From Tubulanus polymorphus (lineage: Eukaryota > Nemertea > Palaeonemertea > Tubulaniformes > Tubulanidae), in the NCBI RefSeq assembly GCF_964204645.1, contig NC_134030.1, forward strand, positions 2,271,855-2,335,854: 64,000 nucleotides of DNA, in the 5' to 3' direction. The notes under the pieces were generated by a model. The model did no database searches. It worked only from the letters and a program-made list of their open reading frames with translations, and was not told the origin of the DNA. Below are positions 1-13,300 of this stretch, piece by piece. Made by a program: the position numbers and the translations under genes. Position 1 is the first letter of the stretch. Each line of letters starts with the position of its first letter.

Positions 1-618
1 AGTTAGACTGCATTAGTTGAAATTGATAAATTTTCCAATATTTCAATTCTGGAGTGAAATAATGACCAACAGCTGTGTGGATCTGATCGAGTATATTCAG
101 TGAACTGCAGAGAATTCTATTCTGAATAAATGATGATCAGAATTTTAAAAGCTTTAGATTTGCAGCTCATTATTAATATTTACTTGCACTCTCTTATCAT
201 TTTCATTCTGTGAAGCAAGCATGTCTGCCCCTCATATCTGCCCCTCATATCTACCCCTCATTCTGTCATCGTTTGTTTTACGTTAAATTTACCTGTCATT
301 ATTGTGAACAAAATATTAAAGTAATTTTAAGTAAAATAAAGATAAAAAATCTGATGTAATCGATTACTTTTATTTCGTCGATTTTCTCGACTGTGCATGA
401 TGAATATATTAGGTAGAAGTGAATGCATTCTCTACTCTGGACTACTCTGGACCATAGCAGAGGATCACTGATGTTGCTGAGAACAGAACAAACAGAAGAT
501 ATGGAGCTACAGAGATGTCATCGACCAGAGGAATCTTGAGCAACAGACAGAATTCAAAATCAATCCCTCATATCTTATAAATTGCTAACAAGATTTTATT
601 TTTTCAATTTATTTCTAG
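1..618. other. upstream region of the serpin gene, no coding exon recognised
   Basis: No convincing coding exon is visible. A short direct repeat built on the word CCCCTCATAT lies near 221-262. A branch-point-like GCTAACA near 576 and a T-rich tract end in TTTCTAG at 613-618. That is a good acceptor for the first recognised serpin exon, so an upstream untranslated exon and promoter probably lie here or further left. Confidence 0.4.
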
Positions 619-635
619 TTGACGGTTTGAGTAAT

Positions 636-2781
636 ATGAAGTTGATCGCGATTATTATTGGAACGGCTGCCGGTGTTGCTATAGTGACTTCGATTATTGT
701 CGCCATCGTTTTACATTTGAGAAAACAAAAACTATCTTCTACAAGTAGGTATTTTATATTTGTGCGGGTCCTGTACAGTTGGAGTCCTTTATGATGCTAC
801 CGTTTGGATCGATAACAAACAGGGGCCGGTTGCTCAAAAGTTGGTTAGAGTTAACCAGTGGAGAGTTGATATGGTGACAATTGAAATTTCATTGTTACTA
901 TGGTATTTAAAGGCCGGTTATTTTTAACCGATTTTTTAGCAACTGGCCCCTGGATGTTATAACAAATTTGGCATTATGTAAGAATGGTAATTTCATTGAA
1001 TTTGTATTGAGTAAGATTGGGAAAAAGTGTTCTCTGAAAAGTGTTAGCGTTGAGTGAGAAGTGGCATTGAAAAGGATGTCTTTATGACGGACTTCGATGA
1101 CAGTTCATTGTAAAAGTGCCCTGGACTTAATCTTCCCAATAACAGAAGTAATAGTGATAAGATGCTAGTATTAGGATGCCTTTTGTTTCCCAGCCGAGAG
1201 GCTAAAGGTTCAGAAACCTACAGGGTAGGAGGTCCTGGCACAGAGATTGAGATGAAGATGATTGTATATTATATAGTTTATAGCTTCGTAACCATTTCCA
1301 AAATTGTCAGTTAAAACTAACTCTAAATCTATAGAAATAAACCTAGAACTGTGGAATTGGAGTGTTGAAGAGTATTAAATTCTTGAGAGCTGGGGCTATC
1401 TTTATTTTGATATGTTGCACTGTTTTAGAATTGATTTTGACTCTCCCTCTCTCTTTCCACAGATGACTTGTGCATGTCGCAGAAAGGCAAAAAGATGCGT
1501 AAAGCTTACGTTTCCGAAATGGAAACTCCGCAAGAGCAGACGGCATCGGTGGAAGAAGCGTATTTCCACGACATCGTCTCCGCGACAACTTTATTCGCTG
1601 AACGATTATATTCTCGAATAGCGATGATAAACACGGATTCGATGATTCTATTTTCGCCGTTTGCTGTCATGAACATGATGTCGGCGATATCGACCGGAGC
1701 TCGCAACGCGACCGCCGACGAGCTGGAGAAAACCATCCGAATAAACGCCGTCAAAAATCTCGATTTGAAATTCGAATCGTTGAATCGTCTGATCAACCGA
1801 AATCCGAACAATCGTAACTACACGTATAAACTAGCACAGGGAATGTTCGTCGCCGCGACGACCGAATTAACGCCGGCGTTTAAATCGTCCGCTCAACGGA
1901 ATTATCGTATATACGTGCGTTCGGTCGATTACCGAGACGGCAACCGACACGACGTACGACACGAGGTGAACGAATGGTGTCGTAACGCGGCCGGTATCGA
2001 TAACGTCGTCGATGTGGATGATATCCACGCGGATGTATCGATGTTATTGATCACGGCGATGTACGTGCACGCGACGTTTCGTAAAACGGACGTCGATCGC
2101 GTCAGTACGATGCCGTTCTCGTTCCCGGACTCGGACGTGCCGACAGACGTCCACGCCACTCATCTCCTCGGTTCGTTTCTCGTCGGATTCGATCACGGTT
2201 TAAACTGTCAGGTGCTCGATATACCGTTAGATAACAGTCCGTTAACTCTGTGTATATTATTACCGGATAAATCTGAGAGTTTAAATGACGTTGAGCGTAG
2301 AATAATAAACGGAGAGATCTCCGATAAACTGAGCTCGGTCACTAATAATCTATCTTATCGTCAGTCCAGTATTTATATCCCCGATATCCACTTATCGTAC
2401 GCGATTGATTTAGAAACGTACCTGTCTGGTTTAGGACTGGTCGGTGCGCTGACCGACGAGGCCGATTTATCCGCGATGACCACCGTCGTAGATATGGGCG
2501 ACGACGAAGAGACCGGTAACCAAAGCAACCGTAACGATAATAATAATCTACGATTGTCTCATTATATTCATTCGTTGCATTTCGACGTTTGCGACAAGAA
2601 TACGAAACCTCAAGAGGAGCGTTTCGACGAGGACGACGTGGAATACGTGCTCGTTTATCGCGTAGATCGCCCGTTTATGTTCGTAGTTCGACATCCGATT
2701 ACCAAGGAGATCGTAATAATGGGACGATCTGGTGAACTCATTTCTAAAGATCGTATCGCTTACCATCAAACCACATTATAG
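636..2781 (+). CDS. serpin with an N-terminal membrane segment, probably non-inhibitory
   Basis: Model join(636..744,1463..2781), 475 aa. The first exon (acceptor at 618) encodes MKL and then about 22 hydrophobic residues (roughly 4-27), followed by RKQK. Its phase-1 donor at 745 joins in frame to the acceptor CTTTCCACAG at 1462. The second exon carries the whole serpin fold. It has the N-terminal SPFAVMNMMSAISTGA block, a shutter-like block at LLITAMYVHATF, and the C-terminal signature VDRPFMFVVRHP followed by IVIMGR. In inhibitory serpins the hinge before the reactive loop reads EEGTEAAAAT or close to it. Here it is replaced by a charged stretch (DKNTKPQEERFDEDD), so loop insertion and protease trapping look unlikely. 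An acidic and Asn-rich insert (about DDEETGNQSNRNDNNN) lies just upstream. The basic residues after the membrane segment leave the topology open: signal peptide, type II anchor, or N-out/C-in anchor. Family assignment is firm; the N-terminal exon is well supported by splice phase but unconfirmed by transcript. Confidence 0.88.
820..952. repeat. foldback element, family 1, copy in the serpin intron
   Basis: Short inverted-repeat element. The left end reads AGGGGCCGGTTGCTCAAAAG and the right end GCAACTGGCCCCT, with AGTTAACC-like internal arms. No coding capacity. Related copies lie at 2820-3001 and 3110-3219. Confidence 0.65.
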
Positions 2782-2819
2782 GACGGTTCATTGGAATCGA
2801 TGGATTTATTTCCATAAAC

Positions 2820-3001
2820 TTGGGCCTATTACTCAAAAGTTGGTTGATTTTCTGGGGTGGGTTTCGTAGATTTTGAAGAAAAATGTGAACACATTTTCAA
2901 TAATTGAACTCGGAGTTAAATCTTAAGTCGGAAATGTGGAAGTGGACCCAGATTGAGGATTTACCCCTAGGGATAACTCGGTCTATGAAACCGGGCCCTG
3001 G
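2820..3001. repeat. foldback element, family 1, second copy
   Basis: Begins TGGGCCTATTACTCAAAAGT and ends with CGGGCCCTG. It matches the ends of the copy at 820-952 with divergence. Located in the serpin 3' flank. Confidence 0.5.
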
Positions 3002-3109
3002 ATAGATGAATCACCATAATAATCATTTGGGTAATGATCCGTCTGCAACATAGACTTAAACGGCCAATTTCACTGTATTCTGCTATGTTCACCGGTCTGT
3101 GGTCAGTCA

Positions 3110-3219
3110 CTCAAAGGTTGGTGAGAGTTAACAGATGGATAGTTGAATGATGTTTTAATTTTCACAATGTCAACTATCTGCTGATTAACTCTAATCAAAT
3201 TTTGAGCAACTGCCGCTCC
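3110..3219. repeat. foldback element, family 1, third copy
   Basis: Left end GGTCAGTCACTCAAAGGTTG with GAGAGTTAAC arm; right end TTTTGAGCAACTGCC. Diverged copy of the family at 820-952. Confidence 0.45.
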
Positions 3220-4069
3220 TAGTGTTTGAGCAAGTATTTAACAACTGTGTATCCTCAAATTCTGGGTTCACAGTTGTCCGCAAAGTTAGTTTAACTTTTG
3301 ATCTTGGATCATTTCATTTTCTCGGTTCATCAATTTGGTTTGTTCTAAATCGATTGAGGAGTTCTTGTTGATAACTGGGCCTTGTTGATGATTTTCACCA
3401 CATGGCCCACTCATTGATTAGATTGTATGTATTAGAAAACCATGCATCGGGCTATCAACGTTAGAATACAGCCAGTCGTGCATTAAGTAAAAATAAAATT
3501 CGGGTTTTGACTTATTTGTTAAATGATTGCTTGAAGAAACTTTAATTTGTCTCAAATGTCTTACATTTATTGTAAGGTAGTAATATATATGACATGTATA
3601 AACCATGTATAAGAGTATGTTATAGTATTTCTAAATGATTTAATTGACAATGACAATGTGTGCTGTACATAGAATCTTGGAAATTCACATTCCATTCATA
3701 ATTTACTAATTAATTTTTCGAAGATGTTTACTTATTCTAATTTAATTAAATTAATATATATATTTAATTGTACACGTTTTGGTCTAATAGAATATGATTA
3801 TTTATGATTTGTAATAAAATAACTATATTTCAAAAAATCGAAACGTATTTTAGTAATGTTTTTTTTCTTATCAGGGATCGGTATAAACAGAAATGTTTTC
3901 TTATTCGCGCCGAGTCCGTTTTATGCCAATAAATTGAGATTCAATTGAATTGAATAGCCGAATCCTTGTTTTACCCAAAAGCCGCGGCCTGATTTTAGAC
4001 TTGTAAAGGATTCCCCTGCTTAATGACGTAAATGGGAAATACCCGATATTGACAATTTTGACGTAAAAA

Positions 4070-6283
4070 ATGGCAGGGATTGAAATGGATTCGAACACGG
4101 ACGACGAGGCGGTTGCTGCTGCTGCTCATACGATGGATATGTTACTGACTACAGAAATGGGCGGTGGTAGTTTAAAAGTGTGGGATCCGTGTCACTCAAC
4201 AGACTGGGATAAAGAGAAACCAACTACTCAATGTATACTCCGAATAAAAAGGTTTGTCTCACTTTTCACTGACTCGAGCTCTCTCCGGGCTCTGCTCACT
4301 CGGCCGACAACGTCACTCGGTTTATATTCCTTACATTGTTGATAGATGATATGCAGAGCGGAAATAAATGTTTTTGGGAGGGGGTGTGAAAGTGCAATAA
4401 CAACGTCCATTGTCACTGATTTCATTTTCAATAAATAACTTAAAGTTTATGGACGCCCCCTTCGAAGAGATGTGACATCTCTTCCAAGGGGGGCGTCCAT
4501 ACCATGTGAAACTTCTTAATGTTTGTGTATGTTTACAAATAAAAACCCACAGTAGATTTGTAGAAAAATGTTATTTTCTAACAGTTTCGAAGTTAATTCT
4601 AAACCTCATCTTCAGAGGAACTAAAATAATACAATAAATGACAAATCTACTGTGGGTTTTTATTTGTTAACTATCCTGAGATTTATATCAGTTCACTGCA
4701 GTCATAGAGTATTTTTATTTGCAGAGATATAATGAGTATATACAATGAACCACCTCCAGGAATGTGTATCGTACCTCAGAAAGAAGATATCACTATGGTA
4801 AATATTGATCGAATTCAATTCGAATTCAATTATTTTCATTTTAATAAAAAACCGATGTATTTCTAATTAAAGGTTCATGCGTTGATCACGGGGCCGTTCG
4901 ATACGCCGTACGAAGGTGGCTTTTTCTATTTTATAATTCGCTGTCCGCCGGATTATCCAATCAGAGCTCCGCGTGTCAGACTCGTTACCACCGGCGACGG
5001 TCAGGTGCGATTCAACCCGAATTTATATAAAAATGGAAAAGTTTGTTTAAGCATTTTGGGGTAAGTTATTTGTCATTTTTAGTTCATTGAGTTTGAATGA
5101 GAATTACATTAAGAATCTAAAGTCAGGATCCAGTTTCAATGAGTCAAATCTCGAGTCAAATCCGACATTTAGATTTAGATGAATTGTAATAGAATGTTTG
5201 TAATAGAATGTTTTCTCGATAGAACATGGTCCGGTCCTGCGTGGAGTCCAGCACAATCACTATCCAGTGTATTAATATCGATACAGTCTTTACTTAATGA
5301 AAAACCTTACCATAACGAACCCGGATTTGAACAGGTCAGTCTCAGCCCTCACTACATACACCAGTAGTTATTGATTTCAAAATTTGAAAGTGATTTAAAT
5401 GTTTTTGCATTGTGTGTAAATTGTACATAACTTGATTGATAGGAAAGACGTTCTGGTGATGCTAAACGTTATAACGACATAATCTGTCACGAGACTCTTA
5501 GAGTTGGTGTATGTGACATGTTAGAAGGGAGAGTTTCTTGTCCTAAAGGATTACGGTAATCTATCTTATTGCTAGTATCAGATATTGGTGATGCTTTCGA
5601 GCCGATTTATTTCTAGTAGCCAATTTATTTTCATTTCATTGCAGCGAAGTGATGGAAAAATCATTCCCGGCTTACTACGAATATTACTCGTCATGTTGTC
5701 ACAAAAATTCCAAGCTCAACGGACAAACAATGCAGGTATAGTAGCCTCCTAGATAAATACAGATATCAAAATGTCCTAAATCCTGGTTATCTAAATATCA
5801 GAAAAACAACTGATATCCGAGTTTGATAATTGAGCGGAGTCTACTGTACCATCGAACTCAGATATTGCTCTCAAGTCAAAATATCAGACTTGAGCTGAAT
5901 CTACTGCATCATCAAAATCAGTCACAAGAGGCAAAAGATCCAACTTGTCCTCTCTGTAATCATATGATTGTAGCTGCTCTGCTACAATTTATATGAAAAT
6001 CTGTTTGAGATTATGATATTTCTATGGTTCGAATGTTAAAAATGAGGAATTTATGGGTTTTCCCCACTCTCACTTTCGCTTTCAGGATCCGTTCGGTGAA
6101 AAACGTGGAAAATTCATATTTGACAAACTTCTCGCGCGTCTGCAAAATATTAAAACGAAAATCGTTGTCGCGAGCGACGAAGACAATGAATCGGACGCGG
6201 ACAGCGATTTAGATTCGGATAACGGCAGCAATTCGGGAACGGACGCAAAAACTATAGAAACGACAACAATGGAAACGACGTGA
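4070..6283 (+). CDS. UBE2Z: ubiquitin-conjugating enzyme E2 Z
   Basis: Model join(4070..4251,4725..4797,4873..5060,5223..5334,5443..5555,5645..5735,6086..6283), 957 nt, 318 aa, all junctions in phase. The protein follows vertebrate UBE2Z closely. It has [17 protein letters not shown], then [16 protein letters not shown], then [20 protein letters not shown] with catalytic Cys143, then [20 protein letters not shown], then [13 protein letters not shown]. It ends in an acidic, Ser-rich tail ([20 protein letters not shown]), as the family does. UBE2Z (USE1) receives ubiquitin, and in vertebrates FAT10, from UBA6 rather than UBA1. The N-terminal extension before the UBC fold is shorter than in mammals. 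The start ATG at 4070 is the first in frame. A poly-A site may lie near ATTAAA at about 7170. No key residue is missing. Confidence 0.97.
4446..4667. repeat. two foldback elements in UBE2Z intron 1
   Basis: The first is a compact hairpin at about 4450-4500 with arms ATGGACGCCCCC and GGGGGGCGTCCAT. The second has 27-base inverted arms at about 4534-4561 and 4641-4667, built on ACAAATAAAAACCCACAG. Both look like non-autonomous elements with no coding capacity. Confidence 0.65.
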
Positions 6284-7577
6284 TTTCAATCTGTAACGAG
6301 GAACGCGTTCGTGTTAACCCCGGTAAAAAAGGTCTTCTATAATTAAAACAGTCTCGAGATTCGAGTCAATTTAACCTGGAACACGCGTTATCATTATTAC
6401 ATGTAAGGTACATGTTTAACTGTAATTTCAGTTTTCATTCAAATAATCACCAGTGTTTTATTAGTACAACTGTCAAACTGTGCTCTTCACGCGGATTAAC
6501 GTTAATTATCGGCGACAAAATCATGAACATTTTCTACGTAACTCCGTTTGTTGTGATGACGACCCATCATCGTTGCTCCAACTGCGCCTGAATTCACTTC
6601 TGGCTCCGACTGCCCTGCAGAACATTCACTCGTTAGTCTGATTGGACTCTAATTGGCGCGATGGACCTGGCCTGTAACTTGGTTTAGTACGGGTCAAATT
6701 ATAGCGCGTGAAATGCCAACTGATTCTGTAAGACGGAACTCACTTGCCACAGCACCCTGGAGAACATTCATCAGTGCTGTTAGATCTGAGTTGAGTCTAT
6801 TGGCTTGTGTCAAATTTGGTTTAGTACGGGTCAAATTATCGCGCGTGAAATGCCAACTGATTCTGCAAGTGAGACTCAACTCACTTGCCACAGCATCCTT
6901 TTCGATAGCATTTATAAGTAAGGAGTGAATGATGTATGCGAACACAGTCTCTTATTAAACACGGGCCAAACGTGACCCGTATAAAATAATCTGTATGTGT
7001 GTGTGTGTGTGTGATCGGGGCTTTTACTGTATAATCTATGCTTGGGTAAGTAATAAGTAATAGTCATTCTGTGTAATATAATATTATTATTATTATCGTG
7101 TATGAGGAATATATATCATATATAAATGTATTTTTAAACGGTGTATTATATAATTCTGATGAGAATTGATTAAAGTTTTGTTAAAGAGATCGATTTTTTT
7201 CAAGACTTTCTTCGACGACTTCGGAAACCATTCGTGAAATATGTAACTGTACTGATCGTTGGGGAGGAGAGGAACACTTCACTGTGAACAGCCCAGTCTG
7301 AATCAGTCTCAGATCTCTTACTGTTTAGGGATGCCCTGATATATGTTATTTTTATGAGATATCCTCAGTGGTGGCTGTTTCTTTTCGCACAGTTCCTTGT
7401 GCCACTTGTTAACAGCAACAAAAATTCCAGCAACATTTTTGCCAACCTCACCAGAGATAGTCGTCATCCAAATAATAACTCAAACTCAAAACTATCAAAC
7501 AAGCAAAATATCTATATTGATATCTAATTAATGAATTATTGAGGATTATTATTACAAAAAGTCTTGTTAATCATATT
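6284..7577. other. UBE2Z 3' flank, converging on the PECR 3' end
   Basis: No coding exon seen. Contains an imperfect direct duplication (6681-6900), a (TG)n microsatellite near 6990-7012 and AT-rich DNA. UBE2Z and PECR converge here, so both 3' ends should lie in this interval. Confidence 0.5.
6681..6900. repeat. diverged tandem duplication, period about 137 bp
   Basis: GGTTTAGTACGGGTCAAATT occurs at 6681 and again at 6818. In each copy it is followed by CGCGTGAAATGCCAACTGAT and by ACTCACTTGCCACAGCA. The copies differ by point changes and small indels. They produce short spurious open frames on both strands. Confidence 0.7.
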
Positions 7578-9985
<2,408 letters not shown>

Positions 9986-10348
9986 CGACTCGCAATAACT
10001 TTGGTTTAAAAGAAAAATAGAAAACGAAATAAAATGTCAATTGAAATTGCCGAGCTGTCAGATTTTTACCGTCAAGTGCTGCCCCTATATTAATCGATAG
10101 CGGCGAAAGCGTGAACTAAACAAATCGCCGTAAAATTGAAGATATATCTACTGTGGCATGCGAGTAACAGAATAGTTCACACTTTTATCGCTATTGATTA
10201 ACATAGGGGCAGCACTTGACGGCTTGCGACCTGACACAGATCTATAGTCATACTGTGGCATGCGAGTGATATTTGTTTACTTCCGTGTTTTTTTGACAGT
10301 TCTCGGAGGTGTTTTGACAGGTTTCTCTGTTTTGGACGCAGTTTAACG
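9986..10348. promoter_or_regulatory. shared divergent promoter interval of PECR and caspase A
   Basis: The two start codons lie 363 bases apart in opposite directions, so this interval should hold both promoters. Nearly half of it is a MITE (10069-10222). The word TACTGTGGCATGCGAGT occurs inside the element near 10149 and again outside it near 10253. The segment just before 10349 (TTGACAG-rich) has a counterpart just before caspase B at 18997, evidence that the duplicated block includes the proximal promoter. Confidence 0.55.
10069..10222. mobile_element. MITE in the PECR/caspase A promoter
   Basis: Long terminal inverted repeats: CCGTCAAGTGCTGCCCCTAT at the left and ATAGGGGCAGCACTTGACGG at the right, continuing inward through ATCGATAGCG-like sequence. 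No open frame. A half copy sits upstream of caspase B (18619-18700) and a larger relative at 37903-38297. Confidence 0.8.
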
Positions 10349-13300
10349 ATGGAGCAATCAGATGCTGGAGAGAATAGATACAAATATAATGACGTTTGGA
10401 TGCTTTTGAATGATCAAATCACGAATGATGATTTTGAAAAATTGAAAGATTCATTTCGGGCTGAATCCGGAGCTGAATCTGGGCTAACCGAGAAAGAAAT
10501 CGACAAATGTGGGAATGTTTTCAAGCTAAGAGGAAACCTCGTCAAAAAAGGCATCGTTTCAAAAGCTAATAACGAGGTACTGATCGAGCATTTAAACAAG
10601 TGCGGTTTGGCTGGGCACGCAGAGAGTGTGATAGACTACCAGAAACAAGTTGAACTTAATGAAAAACAAGTGCCTAATTCCAGCACCAGCAGCAGCAGCA
10701 GTATCATCAACAGTACTACGAAAACAGCAGGTAAGGACAATTGCCTAAATTATCAATTTGCAACCAATTTTTTTCATTTCTTTTTTACAACTGAGTACGT
10801 GTATGTTGAGGGAAATTGATGAAATTGTACAGTTTGAGGTGAGAGTTGAATTGGAAACAATGTTTGATTGCATTGCCACGGCATATTTACTTCAATTTCG
10901 CCAAAAATGATGGTATTCAAAGAAAAAACCGTCATTCATACGATGCTTTCACCGCTGCAGTCTCCACGCTCCTCTAATGACGTAACTCACTTTAATATGG
11001 TTTTAATAGAGAATGATTTGGAGAGGCATCACTATCTGCACTGTCAGCTACTGGAAGAGCTCAGTCAAGATTTACCTGATGAAGATTTTCAAGCTCTACG
11101 CAATGTGGTCGAGCCGATCAGACTGAGACATAGATACACTGAAGAACCCCAAACCATTCGCGGTCTGTTAGACATGCTTCAAAATTTGGGAGTTGTCAAA
11201 ATTGGCAATTACGATGTGTTGCACGATTTGTTTAAAAAAGCGAATATTCCCGGTAAATCAGATCTGATCAGATCACTACAGGATCAAATTGAAACCAGTA
11301 AATATCTAACAGGTTAGACATTACATATATAACCATTGGATGACACACTCCTGACTCTGTATTTCATTGATAGTATATAATCAAGTCTGAAATGTTTCTT
11401 AATCTTTGAGCTTATTGTTTATAACATCAAATAAACTAGACAATGAACTAATGTCTATTTCAACCTGACTTGAGAGCATTCCGGGTGGCCTAGCTCAGTC
11501 AGTTTTGGTAGTACATACCTGATAAAGGTCTGAATAGGACCAGAAAGGACTGGCAGTCGACCTTAAACATCATTTTCTAATCCATTTCAAACTGTATTGA
11601 AGGATATCCAAAAAGTCTTCACTGAAAGGGGTTAAATTAAAGAAATAGACTCCATGATTTGAAAGTTTAACAATATGTTTCCATGCCTACATACCAAACT
11701 TCAGTTGGCAGGCATGGAGACATATTGTTAATCTTTCAAGTCATGGAGTCACTTCTCTTCATTTAACCCCTTTCAGTGAAGACTTTTTGGATATCCTTCA
11801 ATACAGTTTCAAATGGATTAAAAAATGATGATTTAGGTCGACTGCCAGTCCTTTCTGGTCCTAATAAGACCTTTATCAGGTATGTACTATCAAAAATGAG
11901 CGAGCTAGGCCACTCGGAATGATCAGATCACTACAGGATCAAATTGAAACCAGTAAATATCTAACAGGTTAGACATTACATATATAACCATTGGATGACA
12001 CACTCCTGACTCTGTATTTCATTGATAGTATATAATCAAGTCTGAAATGTTTCTTAATCTTTGAGCTTATTGTTTATAACATCAAATAAACTAGACAATG
12101 AACTAATGTCTATTTCAACCTGACTTGAGAGCATTCCGGGTGGCCTAGCTCAGTCAGTTTTGGTAGTACATACCTGATAAAGGTCTGAATAGGACCAGAA
12201 AGGACTGGCAGTCGACCTTAAACATCATTTTCTAATCCATTTCAAACTGTATTGAAGGATATCCAAAAAGTCTTCACTGAAAGGGGTTAAATTAAAGAAA
12301 TAGACTCCATGATTTGAAAGTTTAACAATATGTTTCCATGCCTACATACCAAACTTCAGTTGGCAGGCATGGAGACATATTGTTAATCTTTCAAGTCATG
12401 GAGTCACTTCTCTTCATTTAACCCCTTTCAGTGAAGACTTTTTGGATATCCTTCAATACAGTTTCAAATGGATTAAAAAATGATGATTTAGGTCGACTGC
12501 CAGTCCTTTCTGGTCCTAATAAGACCTTTATCAGGTATGTACTATCAAAAATGAGCGAGCTAGGCCACTCGGAATGCTCTCAAGTCAGGTTGAAATAGAC
12601 ATTAGTAACAGTAGCTTTTCAATGCGGGGTCCATGGCAATTTGGTGGGACTCTAAAATGTTTCACGGCGCCCTTTGCTAAATGAACTCTTGTGAACTTGT
12701 TCTAACTGTTCTCTCATATGGAATCTGGTAGAATGATGAGGAAAAGTTCATACGTGGAAACGCTGTAATTTATGCATCTTTAAAACCAAATCCACACATT
12801 TTCGTTTTCATCTGTTGTGAAATTGTTGCATCTGATTAAAAAATCTCCTGGCGCGAGTATTCCCAGGATCAGACATTTGCGTGGGTATCTTACAAAGAAA
12901 AATGTTGAATGAACCACTTTTTTATTCGACTCATTGTTGGATGATCTATTGTCTGAAAACAACATAATCAGTTCAGGTTTTTCCACTCGTGATATGAGAG
13001 AATTAGGATGAATCATCGTTTCACTGCATAGAAACTTTTATTCTTTTTCAGGTCAAAAACGTAATAAATCATTCGAAGTACCAAGTTCTGAATCCTTTGA
13101 AGCAAAACGATCTAAATCTAGCAGTGAGTGCATTTTTCAGTTTAAACTCATGATATTTTCAAGAACGCTTTTTTTCTGCTTTAGAAATAATGAATATTTT
13201 TCGTAGATTCTGGTGAAACTATATCGGACTGTCGACGACATCGAACTCACGTCTGTTACAAGCGTACAAGATCTAAACCCGGTTTAGTTTTAATTATCAA

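Larger units (their letters stand above)
2782..4069. other. serpin 3' flank and UBE2Z upstream region
   Basis: No coding exon seen. AATAAA hexamers near 3490 and 3812 could end the serpin transcript. Two diverged foldback elements occupy 2820-3219. The 200 bases before 4070 should hold the UBE2Z promoter, but I see no TATA box. Confidence 0.45.

Noticed and set aside
1343-2769. Several open frames antisense to, or overlapping, the serpin exon
   Set aside because: They are shadows of the long serpin frame and have no recognisable domain.
4882-5367. Separate small genes read from single UBE2Z exons
   Set aside because: They join in phase with their neighbours into one 318-residue UBE2Z protein.
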